A stretch of DNA of 64,000 bases from Eubacterium sp. OM08-24. Its GTDB lineage: Bacteria > Bacillota > Clostridia > Oscillospirales > Acutalibacteraceae. Of this stretch, positions 1 to 7,594 are shown piece by piece. Numbering within the stretch: position 1 is the stretch's first letter; every line of letters begins with the position of its first letter. The stretch is from assembly GCF_003438075.1 (NCBI RefSeq), contig NZ_QSTA01000004.1:62001-126000 (forward strand), written 5' to 3'. A model generated the notes under the pieces. It made no database searches. It worked only from the letters and a program-made list of their open reading frames with translations, and was not told where the DNA came from. The position numbers and the translations under genes were made by a program.

Positions 1-191
1 AGCCGGTTGCGTTTTTAACCGTTTATCAGGGCGAGGTAAGACTTGTATCTGTTGAGAATAACGGTAGTGCTGCCGAGGGCATTATGGGTATGATTCCCGA
101 TGTTCTTCAGAAAGTAAAGGGAATGTTTGGCAAGAAAAAGGACGCTGACGATTTTTCTGAAATAACTCAGGACGATATAGATATGGTGTAA
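1..191 (+). CDS. C-terminal fragment of a GerW/YtfJ-family sporulation protein (cut by the left edge)
   Basis: The window opens inside this gene; about 62 codons remain, read from base 3, ending in TAA at 189-191. The start of the fragment (PVAFLTVYQGEVRLVSVE) matches the conserved end of the GerW/YtfJ family, in which a PVAFLVV-like strand is followed by a short strand and a variable acidic tail. Members are made in the forespore and in Bacillus are linked to germination. The D-Ala-D-Ala carboxypeptidase and rluB gene that follow are common neighbours of ytfJ in clostridia. The identification rests on one short motif plus this context. Confidence 0.6.
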   Translation, partial: PVAFLTVYQGEVRLVSVENNGSAAEGIMGMIPDVLQKVKGMFGKKKDADDFSEITQDDIDMV

Positions 192-235
192 TTTATGGCA
201 AAGCCTTCGCATAAAATTAGTTCGGAGGCGAGCTT

Positions 236-1381
236 ATGAAAAAAATACTTTCCGTTATAGTTGTAGTTGTGGTGACATTAACGCAAACCGCACAGATTAC
301 GGCATTTGCGCAGGAAACCGACAAGCCGACTGTAAATGCTCAGGCTTGCGTGCTTTATTGTGTTGACGATGGAAAGGTATATTTTTCAATAAATGGAAAT
401 AAAAAGATGAAACCTGCAAGCACCACAAAGCTGATGACTTCACTCATTACGCTTGAGTATGCCGACTCAGCCGACAAGGTTGTAACCTTTACAAAGGATA
501 TGACAGCCGAGGGCAGTTCAATGTATCTCAAGGTTGGAGAAAAGGTTAAACTGAGCGATTTAGCCGCAGGAATGATGATGGCATCGGGAAATGACGCAGC
601 AAATGCGGCGGCAATTTCTATTGCGGGCAGTGCAGAAAAATTTTCCGAGCTTATGAACAATCGGGCGGCTGTAATAGGAATGAAAAACACACATTTTGTT
701 ACACCAAGCGGACTTGATGACGAAAATCATTATTCCACTGCATACGATATGGCTTTGCTTATGAGCTATGCGCTTGAAAACGAGAGCTTTGCAAAACTCA
801 CTTCGCAAAAAAGCGTAACCGTACAGTTTAGCGAACCGCAGTCAAAAAGAACCACCTATGTAAACCACAATCGACTGCTTTCGATGTATGAGTATTGTAC
901 GGGCGGAAAAACAGGATACACAATGGCGGCAGGCAGATGTTTGGTTTCTTCCGCAAAAAAGGACGGACTTACATTTGTTTGCGTTACACTCAATGACAGA
1001 AACGATTGGAATGACCACATAGCTCTTTATAATTACGGATTTTCTCAGCTTGCTTGCGTAGAATGTGATGATTCGGATTACTATCTTGAAATACCATGCG
1101 CAGGCGGTGACGATGAAAAAATCAGCGTTACGGGTACAAAGGGCAAAAATATTGTAGTGCCGTTTGCCAAGAAAGAAAATGTTGCAAGAACGGTGTATGC
1201 CGACAATTTCTTGTATGCACCTGTTAAAGACGGAGATATTGTAGGCAGAATAGAATACACGCTTGACGGCAAAACGCTTGCAAGTACAAATTTAACCGCT
1301 GTTGAATACAGCAATACGCAGAATAAAAACAAAAGTATTTGGACTAAGATAAAGGATTTTTTTACATATGGCAAAGAATGA
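236..1381 (+). CDS. Serine-type D-alanyl-D-alanine carboxypeptidase (DacF/DacB family)
   Basis: This is a 381-residue secreted penicillin-binding protein that removes the terminal D-Ala from peptidoglycan stem peptides. A signal peptide (about residues 1-25) is followed by the three active-site motifs of the peptidase S11 family: S62-T-T-K65 (SxxK, nucleophile Ser62), S117-G-N (SxN) and K225-T-G. The C-terminal 100 residues form the usual beta-rich PBP5 domain. There is no obvious C-terminal amphipathic anchor, so attachment is uncertain. GGAGG lies 7 nt before the ATG. The gene follows a GerW-type gene by 44 nt and overlaps the next start by 14 nt, so it is probably co-transcribed with both and may act in the spore cortex, as DacF does. 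The exact Dac paralogue cannot be fixed. Confidence 0.93.
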   Translation: MKKILSVIVVVVVTLTQTAQITAFAQETDKPTVNAQACVLYCVDDGKVYFSINGNKKMKPASTTKLMTSLITLEYADSADKVVTFTKDMTAEGSSMYLKVGEKVKLSDLAAGMMMASGNDAANAAAISIAGSAEKFSELMNNRAAVIGMKNTHFVTPSGLDDENHYSTAYDMALLMSYALENESFAKLTSQKSVTVQFSEPQSKRTTYVNHNRLLSMYEYCTGGKTGYTMAAGRCLVSSAKKDGLTFVCVTLNDRNDWNDHIALYNYGFSQLACVECDDSDYYLEIPCAGGDDEKISVTGTKGKNIVVPFAKKENVARTVYADNFLYAPVKDGDIVGRIEYTLDGKTLASTNLTAVEYSNTQNKNKSIWTKIKDFFTYGKE

Positions 1382-2120
1382 ACCAATAAGACTTCAAAAG
1401 TTATTATCACAATGCGGTATCGCATCAAGAAGAAAAGCAGAGCAGATGATTATTGACGGTCATGTAAAAGTGAACGGCAAAACCGCTCAACTCGGCGACA
1501 AGGTAAGGCCGACAGATAAGGTATTTGTAAACGGTAAGCGTGTGCTTGCCAACGCAAAGCCGTCTTACCGTTACATTATGCTCAATAAACCGAGAGGATT
1601 TATTACTACAATGAGCGATGACAGAGGCAGAAAATGCGTTGCTCAACTTGTGGAAAATGTGGGCACAAGAGTTTACCCTATCGGCAGACTTGACAAAGAT
1701 TCGGAGGGAATGCTCATTCTCACAAATGACGGTGAGCTTGCAAACAAGATAATGCACCCGAAGAACAGCGTCTATAAAATTTACAGAGTAACAGTCCGTC
1801 CGTCTATTGACGAAGATCAGCTTGTCAAGCTCGAAACAGGCATTGAGCTTGACGGAGTAAAGACCGCCCCTGCAATGGTGCATGTACTTCATCAGGAGCC
1901 GGGCAGAGTTGTACTCGAAATGATACTTCATGAGGGCAAGAACCGAGAAATTCGCCGTATGTGCGAGGCTGTCGGACTTGAGGTTGCAAGACTTAAAAGA
2001 ATACAGATCGGCGGCGTAAAAATGGGTATGCTCAAGCAGGGCGACTGGCGTGACCTTACGGAAGTTGAGGTAAAAAAACTGCTTTCAAACCCATTTGTAA
2101 ACGGAAAACAGCTTATTTAA
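1368..2120 (+). CDS. rluB: 23S rRNA pseudouridine synthase, RluB/RsuA family
   Basis: This 250-residue enzyme converts specific uridines in rRNA to pseudouridine. An S4 RNA-binding domain occupies about residues 6-55 (RLQKLLSQCGIASRRKAE). The catalytic domain carries the family signature GRLDKDSEGMLILTNDGEL at 106-124, with Asp109 as the predicted nucleophile, and the later KNREIRRM motif. The length is normal for RluB. The start overlaps the end of the carboxypeptidase gene by 14 nt; AAAGGA lies 11 nt upstream inside that gene. RluB is favoured over RsuA by context (the ytfJ-dac-rluB order of clostridia), not by a decisive residue. Confidence 0.9.
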   Translation: MAKNEPIRLQKLLSQCGIASRRKAEQMIIDGHVKVNGKTAQLGDKVRPTDKVFVNGKRVLANAKPSYRYIMLNKPRGFITTMSDDRGRKCVAQLVENVGTRVYPIGRLDKDSEGMLILTNDGELANKIMHPKNSVYKIYRVTVRPSIDEDQLVKLETGIELDGVKTAPAMVHVLHQEPGRVVLEMILHEGKNREIRRMCEAVGLEVARLKRIQIGGVKMGMLKQGDWRDLTEVEVKKLLSNPFVNGKQLI

Positions 2121-2256
2121 TCTCAAAGCCGAAAAAAGAGAAATTTTTTACTAAAATCAAAGTAAAATCACAAGTGAAAATGCACAGTAAAACAAAATAT
2201 TTGTGTAAAATCATTGTGGCAAATATTCAAATTTACAAATTTGCTTTGCTTTTTCC

Positions 2257-2285
2257 TTGTAGTTTGATAAATATTAGGATATAAT
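2257..2285 (+). promoter_or_regulatory. Sigma-A type promoter for the biotin carboxyltransferase operon
   Basis: TTGTAG (2257-2262) and a perfect TATAAT (2280-2285) are separated by 17 bp. They lie 80 bp before the first gene of the operon, in the gap after rluB. Confidence 0.6.
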
Positions 2286-2336
2286 GATATATGTGGTAAA
2301 TTAGTATGCCGACATATGCTTTTTTGTCGGTATATT

Positions 2337-2351
2337 CAATACATTGTATTG
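2337..2351 (+). promoter_or_regulatory. Perfect inverted repeat touching the ribosome binding site
   Basis: CAATACA, one base, then TGTATTG form a perfect 7-1-7 palindrome. Its last base is the first G of the GGAGG ribosome binding site (2351-2355). An upstream CCGACA/TGTCGG pair (about 2310-2330) could form a second hairpin in the leader. It could be an operator or a translational hairpin; no family is assigned. Confidence 0.4.
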
Positions 2352-2364
2352 GAGGATGTTTAAG

Positions 2365-3672
2365 ATGAGTATTGAAAAAATCAATCAGGCAAAGGCTGAA
2401 ATCGCATCTACTTCTGCTTATAAAACAATAACAGAATTTTTTGACGCTGACAGCTTTACTGAAATTGATGCTTTTGCAAAATCAGGCGAGGGTTTTGCAG
2501 AGGTAGTAGCAGGCTTTGGTACAGTTGAGGGTATGCCTGTTTATGCTTTCGCACAGAACAGTGATATTTGCGGCGGTGCTATGAGTAAGGCACAGGCTGC
2601 AAAGCTTAAAAAGGTTTATGATCTTGCACTTAAAACAGGCGCTCCTGTTGTAGGTTTCTATGACAGTGTAGGCGGCAGACTTATGCAGGGCAACGAGCTC
2701 CTCGCAGGTTGCGGTCAGGTTCTTAACAGTGCCGCTGCAATTTCAGGTGCTGTTCCGCAGATTTCTGTTGTACTTGGCACTTGCCTTGGTACAAACGCTC
2801 TTAACGCAGCAAGTGCGGATTTTGTTATTATGAGTGAAAAGGCACAGCTTTCTCTTGATGTTACAGGCGAAAACTCAAGTGCCGAATACAACGCAGAGCA
2901 TGGTGTTGCATCTGTTGTTGCAAAAGATACAGCAGAGGCTGTTGCAAAGGCTAAGGAGCTTGTTCTTTACCTTCCGTCTAACAACCTCAACACTGCTCCT
3001 GAGTCATTTGAGGAAGAGCCGGCAGGTTGTGACTGCGTAGTAGGTTCTACTGTTGACGGCGGCAGCGTATATAAGATTTTTGATAATTACGGCAAAGACG
3101 CAAAGGTAAGACTTGCTCGTCTTGGCGGTTCGGTAGTAGGTATTGTAAAGACAAACGGCGGTGTGCTTTCATGCAGTGCTACAACAAAGATTGCTAAGTT
3201 TGTTAGTTTCTGCGATGCTTTCTCACTCCCTGTACTTACATTTGTTGATTGCAAGGGCTTTGAGTCAATTAAGTCAGCTGCAAAGGCTGCTTCGGCTTAT
3301 GCAGAGGCTACAACAGTTAAGATTTCTGTTGTATATGGTCAGGCTATTGGTTCAGGCTACATTGCACTTGCAGGCACAGGCGCAAACGCAGATATGGTTT
3401 ACGCACTTCCACAGGCTGTTATTTCTCCTGTAAATGTAGAGGCTGCGGCATTTATCCTTGCAGCTGATAAAATGAATGTTCCTGTTGCAGAGCAGAAGGT
3501 TGTTGCCGAGAAGTTTGCGGCAGAAAATCTCTCTGCTTTCAACGCAGCTCAGAACGGCTATGTTGACGGTATTGTTGAACAGCAGGATTTAAGAAAAGCT
3601 CTTATTTCTGCGCTTGATATGCTTTCAGGCAAGAGAGTTCCGACAGTTGCTAAGAAACATTCAACAATCTGA
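2365..3672 (+). CDS. Acyl-CoA carboxyltransferase subunit (PccB/MmdA-like), divergent
   Basis: This 435-residue protein has the two crotonase-like halves of biotin-dependent acyl-CoA carboxyltransferases (CO2 transfer between carboxybiotin and an acyl-CoA). The N-half includes GGAMSKAQAAKL and a DSVGGRLMQGNELLAG stretch matching the usual SGGARIQEG region. The C-half includes FVSFCDAFSLPVLTFVD and ADMVYALPQAVISP. It is shorter than typical PccB/MmdA (about 510 residues), and the segment after FVD is compressed: the usual GFLPG...G.I..HGA region is reduced to GFESIKSAAKAASAYAEA. Acyl-CoA specificity is therefore uncertain. I chose ATG 2365, 9 nt after GGAGG; the longer frame back to a TTG at 2344 overlaps that site. 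The next genes are the biotin carrier (35 nt downstream) and an OadA/PycB-type subunit. Confidence 0.8.
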   Translation: MSIEKINQAKAEIASTSAYKTITEFFDADSFTEIDAFAKSGEGFAEVVAGFGTVEGMPVYAFAQNSDICGGAMSKAQAAKLKKVYDLALKTGAPVVGFYDSVGGRLMQGNELLAGCGQVLNSAAAISGAVPQISVVLGTCLGTNALNAASADFVIMSEKAQLSLDVTGENSSAEYNAEHGVASVVAKDTAEAVAKAKELVLYLPSNNLNTAPESFEEEPAGCDCVVGSTVDGGSVYKIFDNYGKDAKVRLARLGGSVVGIVKTNGGVLSCSATTKIAKFVSFCDAFSLPVLTFVDCKGFESIKSAAKAASAYAEATTVKISVVYGQAIGSGYIALAGTGANADMVYALPQAVISPVNVEAAAFILAADKMNVPVAEQKVVAEKFAAENLSAFNAAQNGYVDGIVEQQDLRKALISALDMLSGKRVPTVAKKHSTI

Positions 3673-3707
3673 TAAATATGTTTGTTTAAATAAAGGGGAT
3701 ATTTAAA

Positions 3708-4073
3708 ATGAAAAATTTAAGAATTACAGTAAATGGTACAGCATACGATGTTCAGGTTGAAGAGCTCGGCGGTTCTTCAGCACCGGTTGCAGCAGCTCCT
3801 GCTCCGGCAGCAGCACCCGCACCTGCAGCAAAGCCGGCAGCTCCTGCAGGCGCAGCAGGTTCAGTAGTAGTTTCTGCTCCTATGCCGGGTACAGTTGTTA
3901 ATGTTGTAGTTTCAGCCGGTCAGTCAGTTAAAGCCGGTGACGATCTCGTATTTATTGAGGCTATGAAGATGGAAACTCCTGTAAAGGCTCCTCAGGATGG
4001 TGTTGTAGCAACTGTTGATGTTGCTAAGGGTGAGTCTGTTGATTCAGGTAAAACACTTGTTACTCTTAACTAA
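3708..4073 (+). CDS. Biotin carboxyl carrier protein
   Basis: This 121-residue swinging-arm protein carries biotin between carboxyltransferase subunits. Residues 1-20 form a short N-terminal piece and 22-50 are an Ala/Pro-rich flexible linker. The C-terminal biotinyl domain (about 52-121) has the canonical EAMKMET motif with Lys87 as the biotinylated residue, followed by the conserved Pro-Val and G-V-V. Size and layout match the 1.3S subunit of propionibacterial transcarboxylase and the carrier subunits of decarboxylase pumps. The gene lies between the two carboxyltransferase genes, which suggests that it serves both. Confidence 0.95.
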   Translation: MKNLRITVNGTAYDVQVEELGGSSAPVAAAPAPAAAPAPAAKPAAPAGAAGSVVVSAPMPGTVVNVVVSAGQSVKAGDDLVFIEAMKMETPVKAPQDGVVATVDVAKGESVDSGKTLVTLN

Positions 4074-4097
4074 TAACTGACGAAAGGGATGTCCGAA

Positions 4098-5504
4098 ATG
4101 GCAAAGAAAATTAGAGTTACCGAAACTGCCCTGCGTGACGCACATCAGTCACTTATTGCTACAAGAATGACAACAGAGGATATGCTCCCTATTCTTGATA
4201 AGCTCGACAAAATCGGTTATTATTCACTTGAGTGCTGGGGCGGCGCAACATATGACGCTTGTCTTCGTTTCTTAAATGAAGACCCATGGGCAAGACTTCG
4301 CACAATTCGTGAGCATTGTCCGAATACAAAGCTCCAGATGCTCTTCAGAGGTCAGAATATGCTCGGTTATCGTCACTATGCCGATGACTGCGTAGAGTAC
4401 CTTGTTCAGCGCTCAGTTGCAAACGGTATTGATATTATCAGAATTTTTGACGCACTTAACGATATTAAGAACCTCAAAACAGCTATTAACGCTGCAAAGA
4501 GAGAAAACGGCAAGGCAGAGGCTCAGGTAGCAATCAGCTACACAACAGGCCCTGTATTTACTGATGAGTACTATGTAGAGTACGCAAAGAGAATTGCCGA
4601 TGCAGGCGCAGATTCTATCTGCATTAAGGATATGGCTGCATTGCTCACACCAACAGCAACAGAGAGCCTTGTTAAGGCTATTAAAGAGGCTGTTGACCTT
4701 CCTGTTCAGCTCCATACACACTACACATCAGGTCTTGCATCAATGTGTCTTTTAAAGGGTGTTGAGGCAGGCGCAGACGGTATTGATACAGCTATCAGCC
4801 CACTTGCACTCGGTACTTCACACGCACCGACAGAGTCAATGGTTGCCGCTCTTGCAGGCACACCATACGATACAGGTCTTGACATTAAGCAACTTGCTGA
4901 AATTCGTGCTTACTTTATGACACTTCGTGAGAAGTACATCAAGAGCGGTCTTCTTGATCAGAAGATGCTTGCTACAGATGCTAAGGCTCTTATCTATCAG
5001 GTTCCGGGCGGTATGCTTTCTAACCTTCTTTCACAGCTTAAGCAGGCAGGCAAAGAAGACAAGCTTACAGAGGTACTTGAGGAAGTTCCAAGAGTTCGTA
5101 AGGATGCAGGTTACCCACCACTCGTTACTCCTACATCACAGATTGTTGGTACACAGGCTGTATTCAATGTAATTACAGGTGAGAGATACAAGATGTGTAC
5201 AAACGAATTTAAGGGTCTTGTTGCAGGCGAGTACGGCACAACACCAATGCCGATTGATCCTGCATTCCAGAAGAAGATTTGCGGCGATAAGAAGATTATT
5301 ACTTGCCGTCCTGCAGATTTACTTGAGCCGGAGCTTGATAAGCTCAGAGGTGAGATTTCTCAGTGGATTGAGCAGGAAGAGGATGTTCTTTCATACGCTC
5401 AGTTCCCGAAGGTTGCGCTCGACTTCTTTGAGAAGAGAAGAAATGCCGAAGTTGGCATTAACGGCGACAAGCTTGACAAGAAAAATATGGTTCACCCTGT
5501 TTGA
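4098..5504 (+). CDS. oadA: Pyruvate/oxaloacetate carboxyltransferase subunit (OadA/PycB, 5S-like)
   Basis: This 468-residue TIM-barrel carboxyltransferase transfers CO2 between biotin and pyruvate/oxaloacetate. The N-terminal signature ETALRDAHQSL, the CIKDM motif with the carbamylated-lysine role, and the metal-binding LHTHYTSG are all present. It ends after the conserved carboxylase domain and lacks the biotinyl domain fused to many OadA proteins; the carrier is the preceding gene. ATG 4098 is chosen because AAAGGG ends 9 nt before it, whereas ATG 4089 directly abuts that site. No membrane beta subunit (OadB) or gamma subunit lies in the operon, so a sodium-pumping decarboxylase is not supported here. 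A soluble transcarboxylase fits better. Confidence 0.9.
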   Translation: MAKKIRVTETALRDAHQSLIATRMTTEDMLPILDKLDKIGYYSLECWGGATYDACLRFLNEDPWARLRTIREHCPNTKLQMLFRGQNMLGYRHYADDCVEYLVQRSVANGIDIIRIFDALNDIKNLKTAINAAKRENGKAEAQVAISYTTGPVFTDEYYVEYAKRIADAGADSICIKDMAALLTPTATESLVKAIKEAVDLPVQLHTHYTSGLASMCLLKGVEAGADGIDTAISPLALGTSHAPTESMVAALAGTPYDTGLDIKQLAEIRAYFMTLREKYIKSGLLDQKMLATDAKALIYQVPGGMLSNLLSQLKQAGKEDKLTEVLEEVPRVRKDAGYPPLVTPTSQIVGTQAVFNVITGERYKMCTNEFKGLVAGEYGTTPMPIDPAFQKKICGDKKIITCRPADLLEPELDKLRGEISQWIEQEEDVLSYAQFPKVALDFFEKRRNAEVGINGDKLDKKNMVHPV

Positions 5505-5523
5505 TGATTTAATCAAATTATTT

Positions 5524-5554
5524 ACTCCCTTCGTATTTACGGAGGGAGTTTTTG
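5524..5554 (+). terminator. Rho-independent terminator of the biotin operon
   Basis: ACTCCCT and AGGGAGT pair around a short loop (5524-5549), followed by TTTTTG. Confidence 0.85.
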
Positions 5555-5616
5555 TATACAATTTTGTTTAGGCAAAATAACTAACAATTTAATCAAAAGA
5601 TTATACAATAATATAC

Positions 5617-5645
5617 TTGCTTGATATTTAATGATATAGTACAAT
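5617..5645 (+). promoter_or_regulatory. Sigma-A type promoter for the secreted dockerin gene
   Basis: TTGCTT (5617-5622) and TACAAT (5640-5645) are separated by 17 bp, 42 bp before the start codon. Confidence 0.5.
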
Positions 5646-5687
5646 AATCGTAAGAAATATGACTTATGTTTTAAAGGAGGCTATATT

Positions 5688-6773
5688 ATGAAAAAACTTA
5701 TAAGCGGTATTATGGCAATAGCAATTTTGGCAAGTGCTGTTCTTTGCGGCACAACAACAGCATTTGCGGCTGATACGGGAAACTCAGCCGTTGGTGATGT
5801 AGATATGTGGAATCACGATTTTAAAAATAAGTTAACAGGAAAACTTATGTGGGCGATTGATGATATTGCGGATACAGATACGGTTGCGGTTAAAATTGAT
5901 TTAACTTCATATTGTGAAGATATATATACATTTGCAGATAAAAACGATCGCTTAGATGAGATTACTGAAAATGAAGACGGCGAAAAGACTTATAGTGATG
6001 AATTATTGCGTGATTATGAGGAATATAAAAATAATATAAGAAGTCAGAAACCCGATGATAAAAAGAAAATTATTGATGAAAAATATTCAGTATCAGAAAT
6101 AAAATATTTTTCCGCAAGTGAATGTTTGTTCTGCATTTCAACAAAAGAACAGATATTAAACCTTGGTGATGCCGATATAAAGGTATCTATTGATCTTGCA
6201 GATAAAGACTACTACAGTGTTGAGAACAAAATTACATGGGATGAATTTTTTAAGATTGAAAAACTGACAAGAGAATATATTGAACAAACTTTAGCTTACC
6301 CCTGCCCTGAAAGCGATTATGATATTTTATATTTGAAATTATCTGCATTAAGCGAAGAATATAAATTCGATTATATTTTAGTTGAGGATCATTATTCGTC
6401 AGACAATAATATTAAATCTTTAAAAACAGGAAATTTTGTATATCCCATTTATGAAGATTCACCTGCGGGCAATTATTATTATGCTGATAATAAAGTACAA
6501 AATGCTGTTGAATTATACACTAACGGTGTTATTGATATTAATACTTTATATGATCTTAATGCCAGATATTGCGGCGATCTTAATGCCGATAAGTCAACAA
6601 ATGTAAATGATGTTACAAGTTTACAGATGTATCTTAATGGTTCTCTTTTTGTCGAAGAAGATTCAATATTTGATGAAAACAGATATAAAATTTATTGTGA
6701 CTTAAACGATGACGGCAAAATTGATGTAAACGATGTTACTGTTCTTCAAAAGTATATTTCAATGAGAGTATAA
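5688..6773 (+). CDS. Secreted protein of unknown function with a C-terminal dockerin
   Basis: This 361-residue exported protein starts with a clear signal peptide (cleavage near AFA-AD, residue 28). Residues 30-285 match no family I recognise; they are rich in Asp, Glu, Lys and Tyr and contain only a few Cys (SYCEDIY, ECLFCIS). The C-terminal 70 residues form a type I dockerin with two calcium-binding repeats: GDLNADKSTNVNDVTSLQ and, after a spacer, CDLNDDGKIDVNDVTVLQ. The dockerin should dock the protein to a cohesin such as those at the right end of the window. AAAGGAGG precedes the ATG. The gene is monocistronic, with its own promoter and a long terminator. The role of the N-terminal domain is unknown. 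Confidence 0.85.
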   Translation: MKKLISGIMAIAILASAVLCGTTTAFAADTGNSAVGDVDMWNHDFKNKLTGKLMWAIDDIADTDTVAVKIDLTSYCEDIYTFADKNDRLDEITENEDGEKTYSDELLRDYEEYKNNIRSQKPDDKKKIIDEKYSVSEIKYFSASECLFCISTKEQILNLGDADIKVSIDLADKDYYSVENKITWDEFFKIEKLTREYIEQTLAYPCPESDYDILYLKLSALSEEYKFDYILVEDHYSSDNNIKSLKTGNFVYPIYEDSPAGNYYYADNKVQNAVELYTNGVIDINTLYDLNARYCGDLNADKSTNVNDVTSLQMYLNGSLFVEEDSIFDENRYKIYCDLNDDGKIDVNDVTVLQKYISMRV

Positions 6774-6883
6774 TGTTCTTTAAAAATTAGGGATTATGAA
6801 TACTTAGTCAGGTAATTATAAAAGATTGGCAAAACAATTTACTAAGCCATAATTTATTCACACTATCTAAAAACAATAAAACT

Positions 6884-6928
6884 AAAGGTTGAAATAATTG
6901 GTAATACTCCAATTTTTTCAACCTTTTT
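6884..6928. terminator. Long bidirectional terminator between the dockerin gene and comF
   Basis: An 18-bp stem (6884-6901 with 6909-6926) has one mismatch, a 7-base loop, and A/T runs on both sides. It serves the two convergent genes. Confidence 0.85.
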
Positions 6929-6931
6929 AAG

Positions 6932-7594
6932 TCATACAATAGCCGCACAAAGAGTTGCACAGGAAATGCTTTTGCAACCTGCTTTTTTCAGGACCTTGCA
7001 ACATTCGCCAAGTGTATTGCCTGTTGTGATAATATCATCAATAATCAGTATAGTTTTATCCGCCGCTAATTCAATATCGGCAACACGATACACACCATGC
7101 ACATTGTTTTCTCTTTCCTTGCCCTTTAGGGTATGCTGAGCCTTGTTAGCTTTGTGCTTTTCGAGAAGTTCTGCATACGGAATCCCCATTATTTCAGAGC
7201 ATTGCTTTGCAAGTAATTCCGATTGGTTGTATCCTCGTTCACGCTGATTTTTGTAATACATTGGTACGGCTGTAATAATATCAAAACTTCTTATATCATA
7301 CTTGGCGAGTATTTCGTCAACAAGCGGAACTGCAAGTTGTCGGGCATATGACGGATTTTCGTGAAATTTAAAGTTCTTTACTCCGCTCGCAAAAATTCCG
7401 TCATATTTAAACGGAGATATAGTTTTGTAACCGCCGATTGCATAGGTTTCAAAGCCTTTGGGCGGAAATTTACTTTTGCATTTCTTGCAGGCATAATCAT
7501 TTCTTTCAATTACTTTTTGACAGTACGGACACTTGACGGTGAAAATTATGTCCTGCAAAAATAGTATCGCACTCTTAATATAGCTGTTCATCAC
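6932..7594 (-). CDS. comF: ComF-family phosphoribosyltransferase-like protein
   Basis: This 220-residue protein has an N-terminal zinc-ribbon-like pair, C22-x2-C25 and C36-x2-C39. The phosphoribosyltransferase fold that follows has the PRPP-binding loop IDDIITTGNT at 185-194. The ComFC/GntX family takes part in handling internalised DNA during competence in Bacillus, probably at the cytoplasmic membrane face; its enzymatic reaction is unsettled. The start codon lies 20 nt inside the end of recD2, so the two are translationally coupled. The pairing with a DNA helicase fits a role in DNA metabolism. Length is normal. Confidence 0.9.
   Translation of the reverse strand: MMNSYIKSAILFLQDIIFTVKCPYCQKVIERNDYACKKCKSKFPPKGFETYAIGGYKTISPFKYDGIFASGVKNFKFHENPSYARQLAVPLVDEILAKYDIRSFDIITAVPMYYKNQRERGYNQSELLAKQCSEIMGIPYAELLEKHKANKAQHTLKGKERENNVHGVYRVADIELAADKTILIIDDIITTGNTLGECCKVLKKAGCKSISCATLCAAIV

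Noticed and set aside
4098..5504. Sodium-pumping oxaloacetate decarboxylase
   Set aside because: No OadB or OadG gene accompanies the subunit, and an acyl-CoA carboxyltransferase takes its place in the operon.
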